The notes beneath the pieces were generated by a model, which saw only the letters and a program-made list of their open reading frames with translations, made no database searches and was not told the origin of the DNA. Shown piece by piece: positions 1 through 5,188 of a stretch of 5,353 nt of DNA (positions within the stretch are counted from its first letter, which is position 1; the number at the start of each line of letters is the position of its first letter). The DNA is taken from assembly GCA_024644505.1 (NCBI GenBank), contig JAHEHQ010000203.1, positions 1-5,353 on the forward strand, given 5' to 3'. This DNA comes from Gammaproteobacteria bacterium. GTDB lineage: Bacteria > Pseudomonadota > Gammaproteobacteria > Chromatiales > Chromatiaceae. Both the position numbers and the translations under genes were made by a program.

Positions 1-228
1 TTCCAGGAGGCGGTTGAGATTGCCAAGGTCTGATGACCTGTCACGGGCATCGATTCCCACGGCGCTCATCCGGAAACGGGGGTCCTGCTGGGAGATCAGT
101 GCTTCGGTGAAGGGGGGCAGCAGGAACAGGGGGAGGTTGTCAATGCAATAGTAGCCGATGTCTTCCAGTGTATTGAGGGCGACACTCTTGCCTGAACCGG
201 AGAGACCGGTGACTATGACAAGTTTCAT
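1..228 (-). CDS. rapZ: RNase adapter protein RapZ, N-terminal part (runs off the left edge)
   Basis: The first 76 residues of RapZ, read from an ATG at 226-228; the remainder lies beyond position 1. The start MKLVIVTGLSGSGKS carries a Walker A P-loop (GLSGSGKS, residues 8-15), followed by the family-typical ALNTLEDIGYYCIDNLP stretch (residues 17-33). In E. coli RapZ binds the small RNA GlmZ and hands it to RNase E, which lowers GlmS synthesis and so tunes glucosamine-6-phosphate for cell wall and LPS; it also senses GlcN6P. It is the last gene in view, 61 nt after ptsN, the same neighbour as in E. coli. The ribosome-binding site is weak (GGTGA about 8 nt before ATG). The family assignment is secure from the P-loop, the following motif and the context; the RNA-binding C-terminal domain cannot be seen here, and no GlmZ partner is in the window. 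Confidence 0.95.
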   Translation of the reverse strand, partial: MKLVIVTGLSGSGKSVALNTLEDIGYYCIDNLPLFLLPPFTEALISQQDPRFRMSAVGIDARDRSSDLGNLNRLLE

Positions 229-289
229 CGGATTTTTCACCGGAGACTGAAATCGATTCCCGGATTCCCGCTCGGGGCGGTTGTATACA

Positions 290-757
290 TCATGTACCCG
301 GAGCCGCCTGTCTGCTCATGATATTGGCCAGGGCCGCCTCCTGGTCTTTGGCCTTCCGGAGGCTGTCGCAGAAATCCTTATCGCTGAACAGCGTTGCCAG
401 TGTTGCCAGAAGGTCCAGGTGTTCCTGGGTTGCCTCCTCGGGGACCAGGAGCCCGAACACGAGGTCGACGGGCTGGTCATCGATAGCATCAAAATCCACT
501 GCGGACTGCAGTTGCACGAAGGCACCCCGGGCATCTTCCACACCCTTGATCCGGGCATGGGGCAGGGCGATGCCCTGCCCCAGTCCGGTGCTGCCGAGCC
601 GCTCCCTTTCCAGAAGTTTGTCAAAAACCCTGTCTTTCAGGAGGCCTTCGGCCGAAGCGGCGAGCAACCCGCCGAGTTCTTCCAGTACACGTTTCTTGCT
701 GGCCGCCCCACTCTGGCAGCTGATTCGATCGGTGGTGAGGAAATTGGCGGGAAACAT
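290..757 (-). CDS. ptsN: Nitrogen-regulatory PTS protein EIIA-Ntr
   Basis: A 155-residue single-domain EIIA protein of the fructose/mannitol type, close to the 163 residues of E. coli PtsN; ATG start, TGA stop. The phosphorylated histidine is H67 within GQGIALPHAR (residues 60-69), preceded by the conserved ERERLGSTGLG segment (50-60). FDAIDDQPVDLVFGLLVP (about residues 88-105) is another strong family block. EIIA-Ntr is the end point of the PtsP-NPr phosphorelay and transports no sugar; in studied relatives its phosphorylation state controls K+ transport, sensor kinases and stress responses. No EIIB or EIIC domain is fused. It lies 34 nt after hpf and 61 nt before rapZ, the standard rpoN-operon order. 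The ribosome-binding site is modest (AAGAGAA directly upstream of the ATG). Confidence 0.96.
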   Translation of the reverse strand: MFPANFLTTDRISCQSGAASKKRVLEELGGLLAASAEGLLKDRVFDKLLERERLGSTGLGQGIALPHARIKGVEDARGAFVQLQSAVDFDAIDDQPVDLVFGLLVPEEATQEHLDLLATLATLFSDKDFCDSLRKAKDQEAALANIMSRQAAPGT

Positions 758-791
758 TTCTCTTGATCCAGTTTTTGTGCGTGATCAGTGG

Positions 792-1121
792 CTAGGATTC
801 AACCACATCCGTTCTTTTCGGCATGGCCCCGTTACGATGGTTGGTTTTCTTTTCCTTGTGCTTTTTCACCTGCCTGTCGATCTTGTCCACAAGCCCGTCG
901 ATGGCGGCGTACATATCCTCCTCCTCACAGTTGGCGAAGACGTCCGCACCGTTTAAATGTAGAGAAGCCTCGGCCTTTTGTCTCAGTTTTTCCACGCTGA
1001 GAACAACATGGACATTGGTCACGTCGTCAAAATGACGCTCCAGACGCTCAAATTTGGAACCCACATAGCTGCGCAATGCATCGGTGATATCCACATGGTG
1101 ACCGGTAAGGCTGATTTGCAT
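792..1121 (-). CDS. hpf: Ribosome hibernation promoting factor, short form
   Basis: A 109-residue protein of the HPF/YfiA (RaiA) family that binds the 30S subunit near the decoding centre in stationary phase and helps to inactivate ribosomes. The start MQISLTGHHVDITDALRSYV (residues 1-20) is the classic opening beta-strand and helix; EASLHLNGADVFANCEEEDM (51-70) and YAAIDGLVDKIDRQVKKHKEK (71-91) match the core with its basic last helix. It lacks the C-terminal dimerisation domain of long HPF, so it is the short type that in E. coli works with RMF to form 100S dimers. About 14 residues beyond the 95 of E. coli HPF form a polar tail ending in VVES, a length closer to RaiA. Position directly after rpoN (23-nt gap) favours the name hpf over raiA. 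It has the strongest Shine-Dalgarno in the window. Confidence 0.95.
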   Translation of the reverse strand: MQISLTGHHVDITDALRSYVGSKFERLERHFDDVTNVHVVLSVEKLRQKAEASLHLNGADVFANCEEEDMYAAIDGLVDKIDRQVKKHKEKKTNHRNGAMPKRTDVVES

Positions 1122-1127
1122 GATATG

Positions 1128-1136
1128 CTCCTTTTT
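1128..1136 (-). promoter_or_regulatory. Strong Shine-Dalgarno of hpf
   Basis: On the minus strand AAAAAGGAG stands 6 nt before the hpf ATG, inside the 23-nt gap after the rpoN stop. It is clearly better than the sites of rpoN, ptsN and rapZ, which suggests hpf is translated more heavily than its operon neighbours, as expected for a protein made in stoichiometric amounts with ribosomes. The expression claim is inference. Confidence 0.75.
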
Positions 1137-1144
1137 CTAGGCCT

Positions 1145-2641
1145 CTAGGCGAGGCGCTTTCGCTCATTGGACGGCGGAATCGCCATCGATTCGCGGTATT
1201 TCGCTACGGTGCGCCGCGCCACCTTGATGCCCTGATCTGCGAGGATGCCCGCCAGCTTGTTGTCACTGAGGGGTTTTTCCGGTTTCTCGGCGGCGATGAG
1301 TTTCTTTATCAGGGCTCGGATTGCGGTTGCGGAACACTCCCCGCCGGCGGCTGTACCGACGTGGCTGGAAAAGAAATATTTGAACTCGAAAGTTCCCCGG
1401 GGGCTGTGCATGTATTTCTGGGTGGTGACCCGGGAGATCGTGGATTCGTGCATGTCCAGGGCCTCGGCAATATCCCTCAGTACCAGGGGGCGCATTGCCT
1501 CGGGTCCGTGGTCAAAGAACCCACGCTGAAACTCGAGTATCTTGGTTGCCACCCGAAGCAGCGTAACGTTGCGGCTTACCAGGCTTTTGATAAACCAGCG
1601 GGCCTCCTGCAGGTGTTTTTTCAGATAGGCGTTGTCGTCGCTGTTGTCCGCCCGTCTGATCAGGTTGGCATATTCCGAGTTGACCCTCAGTCTGGGGGTG
1701 GCATCCGAATTCAACTCGACGTGCCATACCCCTTCCCGTTTGGTCACGAAAACATCGGGAACGATGTACTCCGGTTCCGAGTCTGCGACCAGTGTTCCCG
1801 GGCGTGGCGACAGGGAGCGGATCAGTTTGGTGATATCGCCGAGTCGCGCGTCGCTGATCTTGAGGCGTCGTTTAATCTGTGCATGGTCCTGCTGGGCAAG
1901 CAGCTCGAAATGGTCCGTTACCAGTTCAATAGCGGGTTCGAGGGCAGGCTGGGGTTTGCATTGGTTGAGCTGCAGCAGCAGGCACTCTCTCGGGTCGCGT
2001 GCTGCCACCCCGGGCGGGTCGAATTGCTGGATTCTGTGCAGCACCGCCTCCACCTCTTCGATATCCGTATCCTCGATATCCAGCCCCGAGACTATCTCCT
2101 CCAGGTCGACGGCCAGATATCCGTCTTCGTTGATTCCATCGATAATGGCGGTGGCTACGGCCCGGTCGGCGTCGCTGAAAGGGGTGAGATTGAGTTGCCA
2201 GACGAGATAGTCGAAAAGCGTTCTCGCGGTGCGGCGCTGGGTCAGGAAATCCGTATCGACCTTGTCATGGCCACTGATCCCGGAGGCGGGAGGCAGCGCA
2301 CTGTCGTAGACATCATCCCACCCGCTGTCCACGGCCAGTTCCTGGGGGATATCCGTCGACTCGCCATTGACTTCCCGTTCGTTATTCGTGTCATTCTGCT
2401 GGTTTGATGCCTGGTCTCCGGCGCCCTCCTGCAGTTCTCCCGGTAGCTGCCCGTCAGACCCGTTCAATTCCTCCCGGGCCGCACCTTCCTCTTCTGTTTC
2501 CAGCATCATGTTGGAATCCAGGGCTTCCTGGATTTCCTGCTTCAGATCCAGTGTGGAAAGCTGCAACAGGCGTATAGCCTGTTGCAGCTGCGGCGTCATG
2601 GTAAGTTGCTGCCCGAGGCGAAGCTGCAGTGACTGCTTCAT
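1145..2641 (-). CDS. rpoN: RNA polymerase sigma-54 factor RpoN
   Basis: A full-length 498-residue sigma-54 (477 in E. coli). Region I is the Gln/Leu-rich start MKQSLQLRLGQQLTMTPQLQ followed by QAIRLLQLSTLDLKQEIQEAL (residues 1-41), which holds the polymerase closed until an AAA+ activator acts. Region II (about 48-130) is acidic and Gln/Asn-rich, the variable linker, and somewhat long here. Region III begins near 135 and includes the core-binding block FDPPGVAARDPRECLLLQL (207-225). The helix-turn-helix lies around 387-410 (RDIAEALDMHESTISRVT), and the RpoN box ARRTVAKYRE (475-484), which reads the -24 element, is intact. The start matches the family consensus exactly although the upstream ribosome-binding site is poor; stop is TAG. 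It is separated from lptB by 171 nt, so it may have its own promoter. hpf and ptsN follow closely and are probably cotranscribed. Confidence 0.98.
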   Translation of the reverse strand: MKQSLQLRLGQQLTMTPQLQQAIRLLQLSTLDLKQEIQEALDSNMMLETEEEGAAREELNGSDGQLPGELQEGAGDQASNQQNDTNNEREVNGESTDIPQELAVDSGWDDVYDSALPPASGISGHDKVDTDFLTQRRTARTLFDYLVWQLNLTPFSDADRAVATAIIDGINEDGYLAVDLEEIVSGLDIEDTDIEEVEAVLHRIQQFDPPGVAARDPRECLLLQLNQCKPQPALEPAIELVTDHFELLAQQDHAQIKRRLKISDARLGDITKLIRSLSPRPGTLVADSEPEYIVPDVFVTKREGVWHVELNSDATPRLRVNSEYANLIRRADNSDDNAYLKKHLQEARWFIKSLVSRNVTLLRVATKILEFQRGFFDHGPEAMRPLVLRDIAEALDMHESTISRVTTQKYMHSPRGTFEFKYFFSSHVGTAAGGECSATAIRALIKKLIAAEKPEKPLSDNKLAGILADQGIKVARRTVAKYRESMAIPPSNERKRLA

Positions 2642-2680
2642 GCCTGAACTTTGGATGCTGGTACAGTATTTGTATGATTC

Positions 2681-2721
2681 ACTATAATTTCCATTTTAGC
2701 CGAATTTAGCGCCAGGGTCCC
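2681..2721 (-). promoter_or_regulatory. Candidate sigma-70-type promoter region for rpoN
   Basis: This AT-rich part of the lptB-rpoN gap holds two -10-like hexamers on the minus strand: TAAAAT (2693-2698) and TATAGT (2681-2686), each 5 of 6 to TATAAT. The first has GGGACC (2716-2721) at a 17-nt spacing, only 3 of 6 to TTGACA; the second has no useful -35 hexamer. Transcripts would begin roughly 35-50 nt before the rpoN ATG. The evidence is AT content and position, not a strong match, so this is tentative. Confidence 0.3.
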
Positions 2722-2734
2722 AGTGCTTCGCAGA

Positions 2735-2758
2735 CCTTAAGCCTGCAGGAAATTAAGG
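2735..2758. repeat. Nested dyad symmetry in the lptB-rpoN gap
   Basis: Arms CCTTAA (2735-2740) and TTAAGG (2753-2758) form a 6-bp inverted repeat with a 12-nt spacer. The spacer contains the 8-bp palindrome CCTGCAGG (2742-2749), whose centre is 1 nt from that of the outer arms. No T-run follows on either strand, so it is not a normal intrinsic terminator. It sits just upstream of the candidate rpoN promoter and could be an operator or a transcript hairpin; the role is unknown. Confidence 0.45.
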
Positions 2759-2770
2759 AATATACGGCTG

Positions 2771-2784
2771 CGGAGTGCGCTCCG
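2771..2784. repeat. Short GC-rich hairpin downstream of lptB
   Basis: CGGAG and CTCCG form a perfect 5-bp stem with a 4-nt loop, beginning about 28 nt after the lptB stop codon in the direction of transcription. The minus-strand sequence after it is mixed (CAGCCGTATATTCC), without a T-run. It may slow or protect a transcript end but does not meet the usual criteria for an intrinsic terminator. A 5-bp stem can also arise by chance. Confidence 0.35.
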
Positions 2785-2812
2785 AATGTTACGGGTTTGG
2801 CGGCAGGGTACA

Positions 2813-3538
2813 CTATAGGCTGAATCCCTGCCCCAGATAAACAGAACGGACGTCTTCATTTTTCAGGATTTCGTCCGGTACCCCCTCGGTGAGGACCTGT
2901 CCCTGGTGGATGATGTAAGCACGATTGCAGATACCCAGGGTTTCCCGGACATTGTGGTCGGTGATCAGCACCCCGATGTTCCGTGCGCTGAGCTCCCGAA
3001 TGATATTCTGGATATCGTGGACTGATATGGGGTCGATACCCGCAAAGGGTTCATCGAGCAGGATAAATCGGGGTTGCAGCGCCAGGGCGCGGGCAATCTC
3101 CAGGCGCCGGCGTTCTCCGCCGGACAGTCCCAGCGCAAGGTTTTCCCGAAGGTGGGCGAGACCGAAGTCCATTAGCAGTCCCTCGCAGGTTTCGGTCTGT
3201 TGCTGCCTGCTCGTATCGCTCCTGGCCTCGAGCACCGCCAGGATATTGTCGCGCACGCTCAACTTGCGGAATACAGAGGGTTCCTGGGCGAGATAACCCA
3301 TTCCGAGTCTGGCCCGCGCATGCATGGGCAGGGTGGTGATATCTTGATCGTCCAGGCTGATGCCACCCCCTTCCGAGGGAATGAGCCCGGCAATCATATA
3401 GAAACAGGTGGTTTTCCCCGCACCATTGGGTCCCAGAAGACCAACCACCTCGCCGCTGTGGACTTCCAGCGATACCCCATCCACCACGGCACGCCCGCGG
3501 TAGTGCTTGGCCAATTCCCGTGCACTTATCGTACTCAT
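2813..3538 (-). CDS. lptB: LPS export ABC transporter ATP-binding protein LptB
   Basis: A 241-residue ABC ATPase, the same length as E. coli LptB. It forms the cytoplasmic dimer that powers LptFG to extract LPS from the inner membrane and push it along LptC-LptA-LptD. All motifs are present: Walker A GPNGAGKTT (36-44, catalytic-site K42), Q-loop Q85 in YLAQEPSVF, signature LSGGERRR (138-145), Walker B FILLDEP (158-164, E163), D-loop AGID (166-169) and switch H195 in ITDHNVRET. FRKLSVRDNI (90-99) is typical of LptB. The C-terminus YLGQGFSL also fits the family. It begins 37 nt after lptA, with ATG start and TAG stop, but no convincing Shine-Dalgarno is visible upstream. The permease genes lptF and lptG are not in the window, as expected because they usually lie elsewhere. 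Confidence 0.98.
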   Translation of the reverse strand: MSTISARELAKHYRGRAVVDGVSLEVHSGEVVGLLGPNGAGKTTCFYMIAGLIPSEGGGISLDDQDITTLPMHARARLGMGYLAQEPSVFRKLSVRDNILAVLEARSDTSRQQQTETCEGLLMDFGLAHLRENLALGLSGGERRRLEIARALALQPRFILLDEPFAGIDPISVHDIQNIIRELSARNIGVLITDHNVRETLGICNRAYIIHQGQVLTEGVPDEILKNEDVRSVYLGQGFSL

Positions 3539-3575
3539 TTCAATCAGTAATGTTTCGTTAACAGGCCCTGGACCG

Positions 3576-4085
3576 CTATTTCTTGTTTTCGAGTGTCTTT
3601 TGGGACTCGATGGATATCCTTACCCTTTGTTTCCCCTTGGCGCTGGCCCCGGCGCGCACCAGAGACTTGGTGCGGTCATAGGTGATGCGGTCACTTTTGA
3701 AACTGTCCTTACCCTGAAACAGCACCGAATCTCCAATCATATGAATAACTTCGCTGTCAGTATCGTATTCGACCGTCCGGGACCTGCCTCTGACCGGCTC
3801 CTTCTCACCTTCCTGTTTCTGTTCGAAGGTTACCGGGTTGCCTGTGGCGCGTATGTGATCGGATTTGCCCTCGGTGCGGGTAACCACGACTTTGTCCGCC
3901 GTAAAACGAATGCTTCCCTGGGTCACATCGACATTTCCCTGGAAGATGCTTACACCTTTGCCGTCGTCGATCTCTACATTGTCGGCTTCGATATAGATGG
4001 GCTGGTCTTTGTCCGATTCGAGGGCTGCCACGGCCATCGGCAACAGGAACAAAAGCGGTATGGCGATCAGTTTATTCAACTTCAT
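3576..4085 (-). CDS. lptA: Periplasmic LPS transport protein LptA (OstA-like)
   Basis: A 169-residue exported protein (185 in E. coli). Residues 1-20 are a signal peptide: K2 and K5, then the hydrophobic run LIAIPLLFLLPMAVA, with likely cleavage after AVA (residue 20) or one residue later. The mature part is a single OstA/LptA beta-jellyroll domain; IYIEADNVEIDDGKGVSIFQG (30-50), NVDVTQGSIRFTADKVVV (51-68) and HIRATGNPVTFEQK (77-90) are the standard repeats, ending with a basic tail (LENKK). LptA oligomers bridge LptC in the inner membrane and LptD in the outer membrane, shielding the lipid part of LPS. Its start overlaps the lptC end by 14 nt, and a GAGGGG ribosome-binding site lies inside lptC, so coupled translation is likely. 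TAG stop. Confidence 0.96.
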   Translation of the reverse strand: MKLNKLIAIPLLFLLPMAVAALESDKDQPIYIEADNVEIDDGKGVSIFQGNVDVTQGSIRFTADKVVVTRTEGKSDHIRATGNPVTFEQKQEGEKEPVRGRSRTVEYDTDSEVIHMIGDSVLFQGKDSFKSDRITYDRTKSLVRAGASAKGKQRVRISIESQKTLENKK

Positions 4086-4635
4086 AGCGTCCCCTCACTT
4101 TGGCCAGCAGCTTGATGCGCATCGGTTTCTTTAGCCAGGCCTGCATCCCGATGGATTCCACCCAGTTGTCATCACTTTCGGCGTACACGTACTCATCCGT
4201 CTCGGCATAGTTCTGCTCAGGCTGGACCCTCAGGTTTCGTGTGGTCAAATGCAGCGGCCTGATCCCTTCGGCAGCCGACCTGTCTATCTTCACCTCTCCG
4301 TTGAGCAGTACGATCTCGCGGTCGCCGGATACCCATCCCGTCTCGGATCTGATATGCCAGGGTGGGCGATCTTCATCGAACACGGTCATTCTGGGCTGAG
4401 TCAATTCGGTCCTGTCATCAGCGGGGTAGTGGACCATGCGCTCCGCCGAAAGTCGCTTGTCCGGCTTGCCATCCCGTCCCATGGTGGTGGCGGTGAAGCG
4501 TTCCAGATGGAAATCCGGACTGTCGGGTTGCGGTTCATATTCAGGTTCCTTGGCGCCCTCGAATGCCAGCCACCAGGTTCCCGCGGCAAGCAGAAGCGCA
4601 CCTCCCACTCCAAGATATCCCGGGAAACGGATCAA
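4072..4635 (-). CDS. lptC: LPS export protein LptC, TTG start
   Basis: A 187-residue bitopic inner-membrane protein (191 in E. coli). One transmembrane helix spans about residues 7-26 (YLGVGGALLLAAGTWWLAFE), followed by a periplasmic LptC beta-jellyroll: DKRLSAERMVHYPADDRTEL (59-78), PPWHIRSETGWVSGDREIVLL (91-111) and NGEVKIDR (112-119). The conserved glycine of the C-terminal part is in SIGMQAWL (161-168). LptC takes LPS from LptB2FG and passes it to LptA. The start codon is TTG at 4633-4635: no ATG or GTG lies upstream before an in-frame stop at 4687-4689, GGAG stands 8 nt upstream, and the codon overlaps the kdsC stop in a 4-nt TTGA. A GTG at residue 10 would cut into the membrane helix and is less likely. 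Stop is TAA. Confidence 0.94.
   Translation of the reverse strand: MIRFPGYLGVGGALLLAAGTWWLAFEGAKEPEYEPQPDSPDFHLERFTATTMGRDGKPDKRLSAERMVHYPADDRTELTQPRMTVFDEDRPPWHIRSETGWVSGDREIVLLNGEVKIDRSAAEGIRPLHLTTRNLRVQPEQNYAETDEYVYAESDDNWVESIGMQAWLKKPMRIKLLAKVRGRYEVE
4091..4096 (-). promoter_or_regulatory. Shine-Dalgarno of lptA inside lptC
   Basis: GAGGGG on the minus strand lies 5 nt before the lptA ATG and within the last codons of lptC. It supports the lptA start and reinitiation by ribosomes finishing lptC. Confidence 0.65.
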
Positions 4636-5153
4636 AAGTACGACTCCAGGGTAGATTGTAACGTGCCTTGAGCTTCCATAACCAATTCACATACTTCCCG
4701 TGCGGCTCCTCGACCACCCGGGGAGGGCGTTTCCCAGTGGGCATGCCGTTTTACCAATCGATGGCCGTCCTGCACACATACGGCCAATCCCACCTGACGC
4801 ATGATCGGCAGATCCACCACATCATCACCAACGAAGGCTATCTGCTCATTTTGCAGCATCAGTTTTTGCTTGAGGTCTTCGAACGCCGTAATTTTTTTCA
4901 GCTTCCCTTGATAGACATGCCTGATACCAAGACTTTCCATGCGCGTGCTGACCACCTGGGAACTTCGCGCCGTGATGATGCCGATCTCGACACCGGTAGA
5001 CTGGAGCATTTTCATGCCCAGCCCGTCTTTGGAATGAAAGGCTTTGTATTCCTGGCCGTCATCCCCCAGGAAAAGACTGCCGTCGGTCAATACGCCGTCA
5101 ACGTCAAAAATAACCAGTTTGATCCCCGCGGCCCTTTCCAGTATGTCCTGCAT
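4632..5153 (-). CDS. kdsC: 3-deoxy-D-manno-octulosonate 8-phosphate phosphatase KdsC
   Basis: A HAD-superfamily phosphatase (C0 type, no cap, tetrameric in known members) that removes phosphate from Kdo-8-phosphate to give Kdo for the LPS inner core. With the ATG at 5151-5153 it has 173 residues. Numbered from that ATG, motif I is FDVDGVLTDG (16-25; nucleophile D17, general acid D19), motif II T61 in IITAR, motif III the lysine of QGKLKK (K87), and motif IV GDDVVDLP (109-116). GGRGAAREV near residue 146 is the family C-terminal block. An in-frame TTG at 5171 would add six residues (KGVFP-type, not family-like), but AAAGGGG lies 8 nt before the ATG and would fall inside such a longer reading, so ATG is preferred. 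It lies 35 nt after kdsD; its TGA stop overlaps the lptC TTG start. Confidence 0.95.
   Translation of the reverse strand: MQDILERAAGIKLVIFDVDGVLTDGSLFLGDDGQEYKAFHSKDGLGMKMLQSTGVEIGIITARSSQVVSTRMESLGIRHVYQGKLKKITAFEDLKQKLMLQNEQIAFVGDDVVDLPIMRQVGLAVCVQDGHRLVKRHAHWETPSPGGRGAAREVCELVMEAQGTLQSTLESYF
4644..4647 (-). promoter_or_regulatory. Shine-Dalgarno of lptC within kdsC
   Basis: GGAG on the minus strand, 8 nt before the TTG codon at 4633-4635 and inside the last kdsC codons. It is the main sequence evidence, apart from the membrane helix and overlap, for TTG initiation. Confidence 0.55.
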
Positions 5154-5161
5154 CGGAAAAA

Positions 5162-5168
5162 CCCCTTT
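5162..5168 (-). promoter_or_regulatory. Shine-Dalgarno deciding the kdsC start
   Basis: AAAGGGG on the minus strand ends 8 nt before the ATG at 5151-5153. It immediately follows the in-frame TTG at 5169-5171, so it cannot serve that codon; this favours the shorter 173-residue KdsC. Confidence 0.7.
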
Positions 5169-5188
5169 CAAAATATACCATTATAAGT

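Noticed and set aside
282..289. TGTATACA palindrome just after the ptsN stop.
   Set aside because: Eight bases with no neighbouring arms, T-run or promoter elements; too short to support a function.
281..956. Plus-strand open frames of 161 and 212 codons opposite ptsN and hpf.
   Set aside because: Low-complexity Ser/Arg-rich or unfamiliar translations, antisense to intact conserved genes; treated as shadows.
1384..1401. GGAACTT (sigma-E -35 consensus) on the minus strand inside rpoN.
   Set aside because: It encodes the conserved PRGTFEF segment of RpoN and has no persuasive -10 partner, so it is explained by protein coding.
1361..2407. A 348-codon open frame on the plus strand opposite rpoN.
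   Set aside because: It is wholly antisense to an intact, highly conserved rpoN, has no recognisable domain, and long antisense frames are common opposite moderately GC-rich genes.
2699..2714. A sigma-54-like site (TGGCGC...TCGGC, minus strand) upstream of rpoN that would suggest autoregulation.
   Set aside because: The GG and GC elements are one base too far apart, a spacing sigma-54 does not tolerate well, and the -12 half is poor.
2771..2784. Intrinsic terminator after lptB.
   Set aside because: The stem is only 5 bp and no T-run follows on the minus strand; kept only as a hairpin.
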